From: Neisseria canis
GTDB lineage: Bacteria > Pseudomonadota > Gammaproteobacteria > Burkholderiales > Neisseriaceae
NCBI RefSeq assembly: GCF_900636765.1
Contig: NZ_LR134313.1
Location: 558,001-622,000 of the forward strand
DNA: 64,000 nucleotides
Reading direction: 5' to 3'
Under the pieces are notes generated by a model. That model was not told where the DNA came from, ran no database searches, and saw nothing but the letters and a program-made list of their open reading frames with translations. The translations under genes and the position numbers were made by a program. This document shows positions 35,492-48,784 of the stretch, piece after piece. Each line of letters opens with the position of its first letter. Positions within the stretch are counted from its first letter, which is position 1.

Positions 35492-35541
35492 GAAAAGATT
35501 GTAATGTAAATTAAGTGGATTTACTATAGCCCACCCGCAAC

Positions 35542-35564
35542 AAAGGCCCGTTGACGGGCCTTTT
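35542..35564 (-). terminator. Terminator downstream of comE
   Basis: AAAGGCCCG and CGGGCCTTTT form a short GC-rich stem with a U tract on the minus strand, 39 bases past the comE stop. Confidence 0.75.
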
Positions 35565-35602
35565 GCACTATCGGTGTTAACAGCTTCGTTTCCAGTTAAA
35601 GG

Positions 35603-35899
35603 CTACTTGGCCTTGGGCTGCACCGGTTTGGCCGGTTTGGCCTTCGCCGCACCCGACACCGTCGCCTCTTCCTTCAGCTTATTGAAGATACCGTCCCCGA
35701 TACCCTTCACCTTCTTCAACTCCTCCACACTTTTAAAGGCACCGTTGGCCTGACGGTATTCCACTATCGCCGCCGCCTTCGCCGGGCCGATACCCGGCAA
35801 CGCCTTCAACTCCTCCGCCGTCGCCGTATTGATATTCACCGCCGCCAGCGACCACGCACACGACAACGCCGCCAACACACCCAACATCAGTTTTTTCAT
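35603..35899 (-). CDS. comE: ComE (ComEA-type) periplasmic DNA-uptake protein
   Basis: ComE binds incoming DNA in the periplasm and acts as a ratchet during transformation. The 98-aa precursor has a signal peptide (about 1-19, cleavage after 'SLA'), then a helix-hairpin-helix domain: 'INTATAEELKALPGIGPAKA' and 'SVEELKKVKGIGDGIFNKL'. The tail is Lys/Pro/Ala-rich. Neisseria genomes keep several comE copies, each directly behind an rRNA operon, as seen here about 260 bases past 5S. The 220-bp gap upstream holds only the rrn terminator and AT-rich leader. Confidence 0.93.
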   Translation of the reverse strand: MKKLMLGVLAALSCAWSLAAVNINTATAEELKALPGIGPAKAAAIVEYRQANGAFKSVEELKKVKGIGDGIFNKLKEEATVSGAAKAKPAKPVQPKAK

Positions 35900-36118
35900 G
35901 TATGTTCCATCCTTAATATGATACAGCCGGTTTCCCGAATGTGTTTGGTCAATATACCGTACATAACGAGCCTCCGCCCTTTATGAACAGCCATCATAAC
36001 CAAACCCTCCCGGCCTTACAAGCCGTTTTTCCCGTTATTATCAGTTTTACAACAGTTCAACTATTAAATTTTTACCCCTCTGCACCGCCATACACCCAAT
36101 ACCGCCAAAAGCAAAAGC

Positions 36119-36150
36119 GAATCCCCGATATCATACAATATCGGGGATTC
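36119..36150 (-). terminator. rrn operon terminator
   Basis: GAATCCCCGATAT and ATATCGGGGATTC form a perfect stem just past the 3' end of 5S on the minus strand. Confidence 0.85.
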
Positions 36151-36159
36151 TGAATGGGT

Positions 36160-36273
36160 GTCTGGCAGTGACCTACTTTCACATGGGTATCCACACTATC
36201 ATCGGCGCTGAGTCGTTTCACGGTCCTGTTCGGGATGGGAAGGCGTGGGACCAACTCGCTATGGCCGCCAGAC
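36160..36273 (-). rRNA. rrf: 5S ribosomal RNA
   Basis: The minus strand starts GTCTGGCGGCCATAGCGAG and contains TGGGAACCGTGAAACGACTC-like 5S segments, with complementary ends (GTCTGGC...GCCAGAC). About 114 bases, last gene of the rrn operon. Ends are estimated from the terminal stem. Confidence 0.93.
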
Positions 36274-36426
36274 GTAAACTGTACAAATCGGGAAAGCCGT
36301 TATGGAAGAGTCCTTCCACTTATTTATTCTTTAATCAACTGTGATGTGTATCGTCTTCAAGACTGATATAAGCTTTCATATTCAAAGTACCGCATCCTTC
36401 AGAATGCAAAGTTCTTCAAATGATAG

Positions 36427-39320
<2,894 letters not shown>

Positions 39321-39644
39321 CAAGAACCTCTCTGACTTCGTTGTTTCGGCGTTGACTACCTACGTAACTTGAAGACTTTACTTTGACAAAGCTTACTGCT
39401 TGTTGTGTACTGAACTGTGCCTTTTGTGTTTCACAGCTCAGTCGATACAATCATCACCCAAATACTGCGGCTTACCTGTTACAGTAAGCCGACATTGTCT
39501 TTGTTTGTTGATTTCGGCTTTCCAATTTGTTAAAGATCAATGCGTTTATATGAAACAAACTTTTGTCTCAAACTTCGCAAATTAAAATGAGCTGCGCATT
39601 GTAGCAGCTAACTTTAATTTGTAAAGTCCTTTTATTGAAGTTTT

Positions 39645-39720
39645 TGGTGGAGGCAAACGGGATCGAACCGATGACCCCCTGCTTGCAAAGCAGGTGCTCT
39701 ACCAACTGAGCTATGCCCCC
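39645..39720 (-). tRNA. tRNA-Ala (TGC)
   Basis: In the 16S-23S spacer. The minus strand begins GGGGGCATAGCTCAG and ends with encoded ACCA; the anticodon loop CTTTGCAAG gives TGC. 76 bases. Confidence 0.96.
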
Positions 39721-39769
39721 ATACTCTTACTCAAGTATCGATACTGCTTACTCTTGCTTTGAGAATGTC

Positions 39770-39846
<77 letters not shown>

Positions 39847-39946
39847 AGGTCTCATCAAGCAATCTTTACAATCGCTTCTTCAATAATACCGCTTCTTCAA
39901 TATACAGTTTACCGATAAGTGTGAATGCGACAAACCTGCTCTTCTC

Positions 39947-41490
<1,544 letters not shown>

Positions 41491-41599
41491 AATCTCTAAC
41501 TTTTTAACTTCTGGTCTGCTTCAAAGAAACCGACAAGATTTCTTGTCTGTCTTTCAAACAGTGTGGGGCTCGCCGCACCCACACTTATCGGTAATCTGT

Positions 41600-41612
41600 A
41601 TTGTTAAAGAGC
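41600..41612 (-). promoter_or_regulatory. rrn leader boxA antitermination site
   Basis: The minus strand reads GCTCTTTAACAAT, matching the E. coli rrn boxA core, in the leader between promoter and 16S. Confidence 0.75.
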
Positions 41613-41684
41613 TAAACCAATCAAAACAGCACTATGCTATAATAACCGGCCTGTCAGTCACTGCCGAAGCAGCGAAGAAACCGA

Positions 41685-41713
41685 ACTATACGCCCACACA
41701 ATCACAACGTCAA
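41685..41713 (-). promoter_or_regulatory. rrn operon promoter
   Basis: TTGACG (41708-41713) and TATAGT (41685-41690) with 17-base spacing on the minus strand, about 195 bases upstream of 16S. Confidence 0.75.
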
Positions 41714-41791
41714 CACCCCAAAACAACAAAATACGGACAAATACAACAATACCCTGTTTTAACTCAATATTTAGTTTGGAAATTTCTCAAT

Positions 41792-41834
41792 AAAACAGCC
41801 GGGGTTGTTCATATATAAACCACCCGGCTGTTTT
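41792..41834 (-). terminator. Terminator between dksA and the rrn operon
   Basis: AAAACAGCCGGG and CCCGGCTGTTTT form a stem with flanking A and T runs, just past the dksA stop, separating it from the rrn promoter. Confidence 0.85.
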
Positions 41835-41849
41835 GTTTTCCAAATATTT

Positions 41850-42266
41850 TTAGTCGGCAAACTGTTTTTTCATCTGCTCGCGACGCTCTTGCGCTTCTAC
41901 TGAAAGGGTTGCGGTTGGCCGGGCGAGCAGGCGTTTTAATCCGATGGGTTCGCCTGTGTCTTTGCAATAGCCGTACTCTCCTTCATCTATTGCGCGGATA
42001 GACGATTGGATTTTGCTCATAAGCTTTCTTTCTCTATCGCGTGTGCGCAGTTCAAGGGCATACTCTTCTTCTTGGGTTGCGCGATCGGCGGGATCTGAAG
42101 CGGATTCGTGTTCTTGCAAATGCCCCGTTGTGATGTTGGCTTTTTCAATCAATTCTTCTTGAAGTTTCACCAACAGCTCACGGAAAAAGTTTAGATGATC
42201 TTCGTTCATGTAATCTTCTTCAGGGCCATTCCAATTGAGAATGTCTTGTTCTGTCAGCTTTGCCAT
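41850..42266 (-). CDS. dksA: RNA polymerase-binding transcription factor DksA
   Basis: DksA binds the RNA polymerase secondary channel and with ppGpp lowers rRNA transcription. The 138-aa protein has the coiled coil with tip 'SDPADRATQEEE' and the C-terminal globule 'YGYCKDTGEPIGLKRLLARPTA'. Only one of the four zinc-ligand Cys residues of classical DksA remains (C-x-x-T, then 'LSVEAQ' instead of C-x-x-C), as in zinc-free DksA forms. It is directly upstream of, and reads toward, the rRNA operon that such proteins control. Confidence 0.93.
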   Translation of the reverse strand: MAKLTEQDILNWNGPEEDYMNEDHLNFFRELLVKLQEELIEKANITTGHLQEHESASDPADRATQEEEYALELRTRDRERKLMSKIQSSIRAIDEGEYGYCKDTGEPIGLKRLLARPTATLSVEAQERREQMKKQFAD

Positions 42267-42488
42267 ATATGTTTCTTTCTTTGTTTCAGGTTGATTATTA
42301 TTGTCACGACAGTTAAAACCGTGAATTTATTTAGGCCAATCACTTTAGTTATCTGTGTTGATTCGGAAGGGACAAATCATAACACGAGTACAGCTTAATA
42401 TTATTGTTTTTATAGATGTTTGCATTAGTAACTATTTCAATCGTATTAGTTATACCACAATCTATCCAATTCCTGCCTGCAATGCTCT

Positions 42489-43046
42489 TTATGATAAGAG
42501 CCATAAGTCCAAGCGATGAATCAGGTTGGGTGAAAATGTTACCAGCCAAATCCATAAAACCAATACCAATATACTGCCTGAAAAATCGTATCGGCCTATC
42601 CTTAAAAAGACAAACGGGCGCAATAAGGGTTCGAATATATTGTTTAAAACGGGTAAAAGTTTGCCGGCAGGATTGTTAAAGCTCAACACCATGCGGGCGA
42701 AAAGGCCGATAAACAGCAAATAGCACAATGTTTTCACCATGCTGATCAGGGTGTAGCACAAAACGGCAATCAGAGATTTGGCCGGGTTTGCATGAGGTAA
42801 AGACAGGAAAACGATCAGGGCAAACGCTATATAATAAACGGCCACGGCGGCCACAATGTAGGCGATGTCCCAACGCCCGATTGGCTTGAACACTTTTCTC
42901 ACGGGCCGCACCAACCATTCGGTAAACTGTTTGCAAAACCGAGCAATCGGATGGTCGAAATGCATTTTGCCCCATTGCAACAAGCAGCGTCCGATACACA
43001 GCATGGCAAAGCCATCCGCCAACAGTTGAATGATTTTTTGCAGCAT
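42489..43046 (-). CDS. YggT family membrane protein
   Basis: A 185-aa integral membrane protein with two similar YggT repeats. Each has a hydrophobic pair and a Pro/Arg motif ('LVRPVRKVFKPIGRWDIAYIV' in shortened form 'RPVRKVFKPIG', and 'LLRPFVFLRIGRYDFSGSIL'). The family is linked to osmotic tolerance and lies near proC and yggS in many bacteria, as here. The gap to dksA (42267-42488) shows nothing recognisable. Confidence 0.88.
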   Translation of the reverse strand: MLQKIIQLLADGFAMLCIGRCLLQWGKMHFDHPIARFCKQFTEWLVRPVRKVFKPIGRWDIAYIVAAVAVYYIAFALIVFLSLPHANPAKSLIAVLCYTLISMVKTLCYLLFIGLFARMVLSFNNPAGKLLPVLNNIFEPLLRPFVFLRIGRYDFSGSILVLVLWIWLVTFSPNLIHRLDLWLLS

Positions 43047-43196
43047 AGTTTTCTCTTTCAGGTAGGCATTCTATACATATTATGCCTGATTTAAACACTT
43101 AAACACTATGCCTGTCTGAAACATTTTCAGGCAAGCATTAAGCTTCAAGCTGATTTTATTCTTCGGTTTTTTTAAAGATCCGAATTTCCCCAATAT

Positions 43197-43991
43197 TTAT
43201 TCAAACTGGGTAGCAATTTCCTGCGAACGCGCCACACAGGCTTCCACACCCAAACCGATGGCTTCGGCAACACGATGGTGCTTGAATGTTTCAACCGCAG
43301 CATGTGTGGTGCCGCCTTTGGATGTAACATTTTGCTGCAAAACCGCAAAACTTTCTCCGGTTTGCTCCGCCAGCGCAACCGCACCTTTAAACGTTGCCAA
43401 ACTTAATGCCCTCGCCTCGCTTTCTTCAAAGCCTTGAGCCTTGGCCGCCTCTTGCAAAGCGTTCATCAAATAAAACACATAAGCCGGGCCGCTGCCGCTG
43501 ATACCGGTAATGGCATGAATCTGCGCTTCCCCGCCCAACCAAACCACCGCTCCCGAAGGGCGCATCATTGCTTCCGCCTTGATTTTATCTGCTTCTCCGA
43601 CCCCATCCGCTGCATAAAGCCCGCTTACGCCCATGCCGATTTGCGAAGGCGTGTTCGGCATTGTGCGGATAATGCGCCGCGTTCCGCCGAGATAACGGCT
43701 CAAAGTATCCACACCCAATCCTGCCGCCACCGAAATGACCAACGCGCCATTGGTTTGCACACCCAAACAGGCTTGTTCCATATCTTGGGGTTTTACCGCC
43801 AACACCAGCGTGTCGTCTGCCGAAAGCGGCGGCAAAGTTTCCGAAGTGCGCACGCCATAACGCTTTGCCAGCTTTTCACGCTTTTCCGCGCCGCGGTTTA
43901 CCACATGCACTTCGCCTTGCCTGCCCTCCCTGTGCAAACCCGCAACAATAGCCGCCGCCATATTACCGCCGCCCAAAAAGTAAATTGTCAT
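43197..43991 (-). CDS. proC: Pyrroline-5-carboxylate reductase
   Basis: The last step of proline synthesis. The 264-aa protein has the Rossmann start 'YFLGGGNMAAAIVAGL', 'LAVKPQDMEQAC', 'RTMPNTPSQIGMGVSGLY', 'GISGSGPAYVFYLMNAL' and the P5C-binding C-terminal 'VTSKGGTTHAAVETF'. Co-oriented with yggS and yggT. Confidence 0.95.
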   Translation of the reverse strand: MTIYFLGGGNMAAAIVAGLHREGRQGEVHVVNRGAEKREKLAKRYGVRTSETLPPLSADDTLVLAVKPQDMEQACLGVQTNGALVISVAAGLGVDTLSRYLGGTRRIIRTMPNTPSQIGMGVSGLYAADGVGEADKIKAEAMMRPSGAVVWLGGEAQIHAITGISGSGPAYVFYLMNALQEAAKAQGFEESEARALSLATFKGAVALAEQTGESFAVLQQNVTSKGGTTHAAVETFKHHRVAEAIGLGVEACVARSQEIATQFE

Positions 43992-44016
43992 ATCCTGATT
44001 GCTCCTTTTAACCCGA

Positions 44017-44058
44017 TGCCTGTCTGAAAACCCGGTAGCTGCTTTCAGACAGGCATTT
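44017..44058. terminator. Inverted TG-DUS pair between yggS and proC
   Basis: GATGCCTGTCTGAAAA and CTTTCAGACAGGCATTT, overlapping the end of yggS. Probable terminator or attenuator. Confidence 0.6.
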
Positions 44059-44749
44059 AAACATAATGGCGCTTGCCGAAAATAGCGCTGCCTATCCGCA
44101 CATGTGTCGCACCGCAGGCAACCGCCAACGGCATATCGGCAGACATTCCCATCGACAACACATCCGCATCCACACCTGCCGCCTGCAGCCGCCCCAATAA
44201 ATCACGCATCAGCAAAAACTGACGTTTCAACTCATCTTCACCGACCACCGCTTCGGCTACGCACATCAATCCGCGCACTTTCAAATTAGCCAGTTTGCTC
44301 ACCGCCGCAGCCAATGCTACCGCCTCTTGCGGCGGCACGCCGTGTTTGCTCGCCTCACCCGAAACGTTCACCTCGATACACACCTGCAAAGGCGGCATGT
44401 GCTGCGGCCGTTGAGCACTCAAACGCTCAGCCGTTTTCAACTTATCAATGGTATGCACCCAATGCGCCCGCTCGGCCACAAACTTGGTTTTATTCGACTG
44501 CACCTGCCCGATAACATGCCAAACCAAATCAGGTAAATCCGCCAACTCCTCTGTTTTGGCATACCATTCCTGAATATAGTTTTCACCAAAATCACGCTGC
44601 CCCGCCGCATACACCTCCCGGATATCCGATGCGGGAAACGTTTTGCTTACCGCTATCAGCCGTACGCTTTTGTCATGCCGTTTAGCATGTTTTTCAGCCG
44701 TTGCAATCTGCGCCAACACAGATTGGTAATTTTGTTGCAACATCGCCAT
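44057..44749 (-). CDS. YggS family PLP homeostasis protein
   Basis: A 230-aa, fold-type III PLP protein (PLPBP) that balances vitamin B6 and amino-acid pools. 'RLIAVSKTFPASDIREVY' holds the PLP Lys; 'DFGENYIQEW', 'WHVIGQVQSNKTK' and 'LSMGMSADMPLAV' (SMGMS) complete the family signature. The ribosome-binding site GAGGTGAAATC supports the start. The divergent pilT gene begins about 140 bases away. Confidence 0.93.
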   Translation of the reverse strand: MAMLQQNYQSVLAQIATAEKHAKRHDKSVRLIAVSKTFPASDIREVYAAGQRDFGENYIQEWYAKTEELADLPDLVWHVIGQVQSNKTKFVAERAHWVHTIDKLKTAERLSAQRPQHMPPLQVCIEVNVSGEASKHGVPPQEAVALAAAVSKLANLKVRGLMCVAEAVVGEDELKRQFLLMRDLLGRLQAAGVDADVLSMGMSADMPLAVACGATHVRIGSAIFGKRHYV

Positions 44750-44888
44750 GATTTCACCTCGGTTTGCGCCGTTTTACCGCCAAATACAATTTTGGCATGG
44801 TCTAAACGGACGCAATTATTTAGAATATGCAGGATTTTTTAAGGGTTAAAAAACCACAAAACGTATCTTAATAAAACGAGACCACATT

Positions 44889-45926
44889 ATGCAAATTACC
44901 GACTTACTCGCCTTCGGCGTAAAAAACAAAGCATCCGACCTTCACTTAAGCTCCGGCTTGCCGCCCATGATCCGTGTGCACGGCGATGTGCGCCGCATCA
45001 ACCTGCCCGAAATGACTTCGGAAGAAGTGGGCCATATGATCACTTCCGTAATGAACGACCATCAGCGCAAAAACTACCAGCAAAACCTCGAAACCGACTT
45101 TTCATTCGAGCTGCCCAATGTTGCGCGCTTCCGTGTCAACGCATTTATGTCCAACCGCGGCCCGGCTGCCGTGTTCCGTACTATTCCCAGCACCGTTCTG
45201 ACTCTGGAAGACCTCAAAGCACCGCGCATTTTCCAAAAAATCGCCGATACGCCGCGCGGCCTGGTTTTGGTTACCGGCCCGACAGGTTCGGGTAAGTCCA
45301 CCACACTGGCGGCCATGATTAACTACATCAATGAAAACCATCCGGCGCACATCCTTACCATCGAAGATCCGATCGAGTTTGTGCATGAAAGTAAGAAAGC
45401 GCTGATCAACCAGCGTGAATTGCACGAACACACCCACAGCTTTGCCAACGCACTGAAATCGGCACTGCGTGAAGACCCGGACGTGATTCTGGTGGGCGAG
45501 ATGCGCGACCCGGAAACCATCGGCTTGGCATTGACCGCCGCCGAAACCGGCCACTTGGTATTCGGCACCCTGCACACCACCGGCGCAGCCAAAACCGTTG
45601 ACCGTATTGTGGACGTATTCCCGGCCGGCGAAAAAGAAATGGTGCGCTCCATGCTTTCCGAGTCGCTGCGTGCCGTAATTTCGCAAACCCTGCTGAAAAC
45701 CAGAGACGGCCAAGGCCGTGTGGCAGCCCACGAAATCATGATTTCCACTCCTGCCGTGCGCAACCTGATCCGCGAAAACAAAATCGCCCAAATCGGTTCC
45801 GTGCTGCAAACCGGCCAAACCCACGGCATGCAAACGCTTGACCAAGCGCTGCAAAATCTGGTCCGCCAAGGTGTGATCAGCCCGGAAACCGCGCGCGCCA
45901 AAGCGCAGAACGCCGACTTCGCGTAA
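44889..45926 (+). CDS. pilT: Type IV pilus retraction ATPase PilT
   Basis: The hexameric ATPase that depolymerises type IV pili, powering twitching and DNA uptake. The 345-aa protein has Walker A 'GPTGSGKSTTLA', Asp box 'TIEDPIEFVHE', Walker B 'VILVGEMRDPETIGLA', His box 'TGHLVFGTLHTTGA' and the retraction-specific 'AVRNLIREN' motif. It is followed 24 bases later by pilU. Confidence 0.97.
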   Translation: MQITDLLAFGVKNKASDLHLSSGLPPMIRVHGDVRRINLPEMTSEEVGHMITSVMNDHQRKNYQQNLETDFSFELPNVARFRVNAFMSNRGPAAVFRTIPSTVLTLEDLKAPRIFQKIADTPRGLVLVTGPTGSGKSTTLAAMINYINENHPAHILTIEDPIEFVHESKKALINQRELHEHTHSFANALKSALREDPDVILVGEMRDPETIGLALTAAETGHLVFGTLHTTGAAKTVDRIVDVFPAGEKEMVRSMLSESLRAVISQTLLKTRDGQGRVAAHEIMISTPAVRNLIRENKIAQIGSVLQTGQTHGMQTLDQALQNLVRQGVISPETARAKAQNADFA

Positions 45927-45950
45927 CCCGTTTCAGCAAGGCAGAATATC

Positions 45951-47204
45951 ATGTCAGACCAATCACACAAAGACCTGCAAGACCTGCTCAGCAGCATGGT
46001 TGCCGCCTATGCCGACAAACAAGTCGCTTCAAACGGCTCTTCATTCCAGCAAAAACCCACCCCTTCGGCCATCGGCGTGCATATCCACCCGATTCTCGAC
46101 CGTATGTGCTTTGACGCCGAAGATCGCGGTGCATCCGATATCTTTATCAGCGCAGGCTTTCCGCCGGCAATGAAGCTCAACAGCAAACTGATGCCTGTAC
46201 CGATGCCGATGCTTACCGCGGAAGACACCAAAGCCATCGTCGATTCAACCATGAACGACGAGCAAAAAGAAATCTTCAAGCGCGAGTTGGAATTAAACTA
46301 TTCCATCCAATCGAAAAGCAACACCCGCTACCGTGTAAACGCCTATCACGAACAAGGCCGCGTCGGCTTGGTATTGCGCCGTATCAACACCGAAATTCCG
46401 ACGGTGGAAGCGCTTGACCTGCCGCCGGTGTTGAACGATTTGATTCTGAAATCGCGCGGCATGCTGATTCTGGCGGGTGCGACCGGTTCGGGTAAATCCA
46501 CCTCGATGGCAGCGATGCTCAACCACCGCAACCACAACCTTCCCGGCCACATGATTACTATCGAAGATCCGATTGAGTATCTGCATACGCCGAAAAAATG
46601 CATTATCACTCAGCGCGAAATCGGCATCGACACCGAAAGCTGGGATTTGGCCGTGCAAAACGCCATGCGCCAAGCACCCGATGTGGTGTGTATCGGCGAA
46701 GTGCGTTCGCAGCAAAGCATGGAATACGCCCTACAATTGGCACAAACCGGCCATTTGTGCGTATTCACCATTCACGCCACCAATGCCAACCAAGCCATCG
46801 AGCGCATCATGAACCTTTATCCTGAAGAGCGCCACAAGCAGGTGTTGGTTGACATTGCCATGAACCTTACCGGCATTATCGGCCAGCGCTTAGTGGTGAG
46901 AAAAGGCAACAAAGGCCGCACGGCTATCGTGGACTTGCTGATTAACACACCCGCCGTGCAGGATTTGATTTTCAAAGGCGATTTGATGGCGATCAAAGAA
47001 TTGATGCAGCGCTCTCCTGAAGACGGCATGCAGACATTCGACCAAAATCTGTTCCGCCTGTATAACAACGGCGTCATCGATTACAACGAAGCCCTGCGCC
47101 AGGCCGACTCCGCCAACGATTTGCGCTTGCGCATCCAGCTTCACGAAGAAGGCGGCAAATCGGATCATCTGTTTGACCGGGTTAGCGATTTGAACCTGAT
47201 TTAA
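45951..47204 (+). CDS. pilU: PilU, accessory pilus retraction ATPase
   Basis: A 417-aa PilT paralogue that assists retraction. An N-terminal extension (about 45 residues, Ser/Gln-rich) precedes the core with 'LAGATGSGKSTSMAAML', 'TIEDPIEYLHTPKKC', 'VVCIGEVRSQQSMEYA' and 'TGHLCVFTIHATNA'. The usual 'TPAV(Q/R)' C-terminal motif reads 'TPAVQDLIFKGD'. Same operon as pilT. Confidence 0.95.
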   Translation: MSDQSHKDLQDLLSSMVAAYADKQVASNGSSFQQKPTPSAIGVHIHPILDRMCFDAEDRGASDIFISAGFPPAMKLNSKLMPVPMPMLTAEDTKAIVDSTMNDEQKEIFKRELELNYSIQSKSNTRYRVNAYHEQGRVGLVLRRINTEIPTVEALDLPPVLNDLILKSRGMLILAGATGSGKSTSMAAMLNHRNHNLPGHMITIEDPIEYLHTPKKCIITQREIGIDTESWDLAVQNAMRQAPDVVCIGEVRSQQSMEYALQLAQTGHLCVFTIHATNANQAIERIMNLYPEERHKQVLVDIAMNLTGIIGQRLVVRKGNKGRTAIVDLLINTPAVQDLIFKGDLMAIKELMQRSPEDGMQTFDQNLFRLYNNGVIDYNEALRQADSANDLRLRIQLHEEGGKSDHLFDRVSDLNLI

Positions 47205-47280
47205 TACAGCAATCCTTAAACCGAATCTCTTAAACAAACACGCCATACTCGGGCTTTTGTACGGGTATGGCGTTAAGCGT

Positions 47281-47372
47281 TATAGTTAATCAACTTAAAA
47301 ATAGTGCGCTCGTCATACTCCGGTCAAGCCTGAATATGGCGGTATCGTTATTATACAAGTGGATTGACTATA
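47281..47372. repeat. MITE-like repeat, TCATAC-core family
   Basis: Ends TATAGTTAATCAACTTAAAAA and GTGGATTGACTATA; core CTCGTCATACTCC...TGAATATGGCGG. A partial palindrome (CGCCATACTCGGG...ACGGGTATGGCG) precedes it at 47241-47273. It fills the gap between pilU and ispA. Confidence 0.75.
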
Positions 47373-47387
47373 ATCCTTAACGAAACA

Positions 47388-47421
47388 ATGCCTGTCTGAA
47401 AACCTTTTTCAGACAGGCATT
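47388..47421. terminator. Inverted TG-DUS pair between convergent pilU and ispA
   Basis: AATGCCTGTCTGAAAA and TTTTCAGACAGGCATT separated by about 5 bases; likely bidirectional terminator. Confidence 0.7.
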
Positions 47422-47435
47422 GTGACCAACCAGCA

Positions 47436-48332
47436 TCAGTTTTTGCGCGCAGTAACAAATTCGGCCAAGCCGCGCAAGCGGGCGGCTTTTTCACCGAAAG
47501 GCTCCAACAGCGACACGGCATCGGTAACCAGCGTTTCCGCATAAGCGCGGGCATCGGCCAAGCCCATCAGTTTCACATAAGTCGGCTTATCATTATCCGC
47601 ATCTTTACCGGCGGTTTTGCCCAAAGTGGCAGTGTCGGCCTCACAGTCGAGCACATCGTCAATCACTTGAAAAGCCAAACCGAGCTTTTCGGCATAGGCA
47701 TCCAAACGCGCTATGTCATCATCGTTCAGGTTCGGGCAACACAATGCACCGAGCATTACCGCTGCGCGGATTAACGCACCGGTTTTCAAACCGTGCATCT
47801 GCTCCAACTCAGCCTGGCTCATCGCTTTGCCGACATTGGCCAAATCAATCGCCTGCCCGCCCGCCATGCCGAGGCTGCCCGCGGCCTTTGCCAGCACAGC
47901 CACCATTTTCAGCTGGCGCGCGACAGGCAGATTGGCCGGGCGGCTTAACACATCAAATGCCAGCGTTTGCAGCGCATCACCCACCAAAAGCGCGGTTGCT
48001 TCGTCGTATTGCACATGGCAGGTGGGTTTTCCGCGGCGCAGGCTGTCGTTATCCATTGCAGGCATATCGTCATGCACCAACGAATAAACATGCACCATCT
48101 CAATCGCCGCCATCGCCTGCTCCACCGCCGTAAAATCGGCTTCTCCCAACTCGGAAGCCGCCAGCACCAAAAGCGGGCGCAGACGCTTACCGCCGCCGAG
48201 CGTGACATAACGCATGGCTTCGTGTAGGGTATTGGGTACGGCATGGTTTGCAGGCAGCACGCGCTCAAGCGCAAGCTCGGTTTGCGCCTGCGCCTTTTGC
48301 TGCCACAGTTTCAAATCATTCGCCTGCATCAA
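47436..48332 (-). CDS. ispA: (2E,6E)-farnesyl diphosphate synthase
   Basis: Prenyl transferase producing FPP for undecaprenyl and quinone synthesis. The 298-aa protein has '[16 protein letters not shown]', the first Asp-rich motif '[13 protein letters not shown]', '[12 protein letters not shown]' and the second Asp motif '[14 protein letters not shown]'. Two Met codons are possible (48332 or 48329). Its start overlaps the end of xseB by about 15 bases, so the two are translationally coupled. Confidence 0.94.
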   Translation of the reverse strand: MMQANDLKLWQQKAQAQTELALERVLPANHAVPNTLHEAMRYVTLGGGKRLRPLLVLAASELGEADFTAVEQAMAAIEMVHVYSLVHDDMPAMDNDSLRRGKPTCHVQYDEATALLVGDALQTLAFDVLSRPANLPVARQLKMVAVLAKAAGSLGMAGGQAIDLANVGKAMSQAELEQMHGLKTGALIRAAVMLGALCCPNLNDDDIARLDAYAEKLGLAFQVIDDVLDCEADTATLGKTAGKDADNDKPTYVKLMGLADARAYAETLVTDAVSLLEPFGEKAARLRGLAEFVTARKN

Positions 48333-48546
48333 GATTCAGCTCCTTAAGCCCGCCCGCATCCAAAACTTGCAGCTTCTGCTCCACTTCGGCCAATTTGGCT
48401 TGGCAGTATTTCACCAGCTCGTTGCCTTCCTGATAGGCGGCCAGCGCTTCTTCCAGCGGCATTTCGCTGCTTTGCATGGCTTGCGTGAGTGTTTCCAAAC
48501 GCTTGAGCGCTTCTTCAAATGATTTTGGGGCGGCTGCTTTCTTCAT
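48316..48546 (-). CDS. xseB: Exodeoxyribonuclease VII small subunit
   Basis: A 76-aa helical protein from the ATG at 48544-48546 ([18 protein letters not shown]). '[20 protein letters not shown]' and '[21 protein letters not shown]' match XseB, partner of XseA. The xseB-ispA pair is a conserved operon. Frames extending upstream to 48636 are not credible. Confidence 0.93.
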   Translation of the reverse strand: MKKAAAPKSFEEALKRLETLTQAMQSSEMPLEEALAAYQEGNELVKYCQAKLAEVEQKLQVLDAGGLKELNLDAGE

Positions 48547-48634
48547 GATGGGACTGGGATAGTTGTGAAAATGGTTGTGAAAACGGCATTGTAACATTTT
48601 CGGCTGCCTGCCGCAGAGGCGGCTTAGGCAAAGC

Positions 48635-48668
48635 AATGCCTGTCTGAAAAGTTTTTCAGACAGGCATT
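48635..48668. terminator. Inverted TG-DUS pair
   Basis: AATGCCTGTCTGAAAA and TTTTTCAGACAGGCATT, upstream of xseB and behind the SDR gene's 3' side. Confidence 0.6.
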
Positions 48669-48685
48669 GGTGTTGTCCAAGTTTG

Positions 48686-48778
48686 ATAGCTAATCTACTT
48701 ACATAATTAAGGATACCGTCATACTCAGGCTTGACCCGAGTGTGACGAACGTACTATTTTTAAGTTGATTGACGATAG
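48686..48778. repeat. MITE-like repeat, TCATAC-core family (reverse orientation)
   Basis: GATAGCTAATCTACTTAC at one end and TTTTTAAGTTGATTGACGATA at the other; core GTCATACTCAGGC...GAGTGTGACGA. It is turned around relative to the copy at 47281-47372 and ends just beyond the SDR gene's stop. Confidence 0.75.
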
Positions 48779-48784
48779 CAATGC

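Larger units (their letters stand above)
33898..35527 (-). mobile_element. IS630-like element, degenerate, with a nested IS
   Basis: Left end TATAGTATATCCACTTAATTT and right end AAATTAAGTGGATTTACTATA form terminal inverted repeats with only one mismatch in the first 21 bases, bordered by TA as expected for IS630-type targets. Without the nested 655-bp element the unit is about 970 bp. The transposase gene inside is broken. It separates comE from the DUF4126 gene, whose start is damaged at the left edge. Confidence 0.75.
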
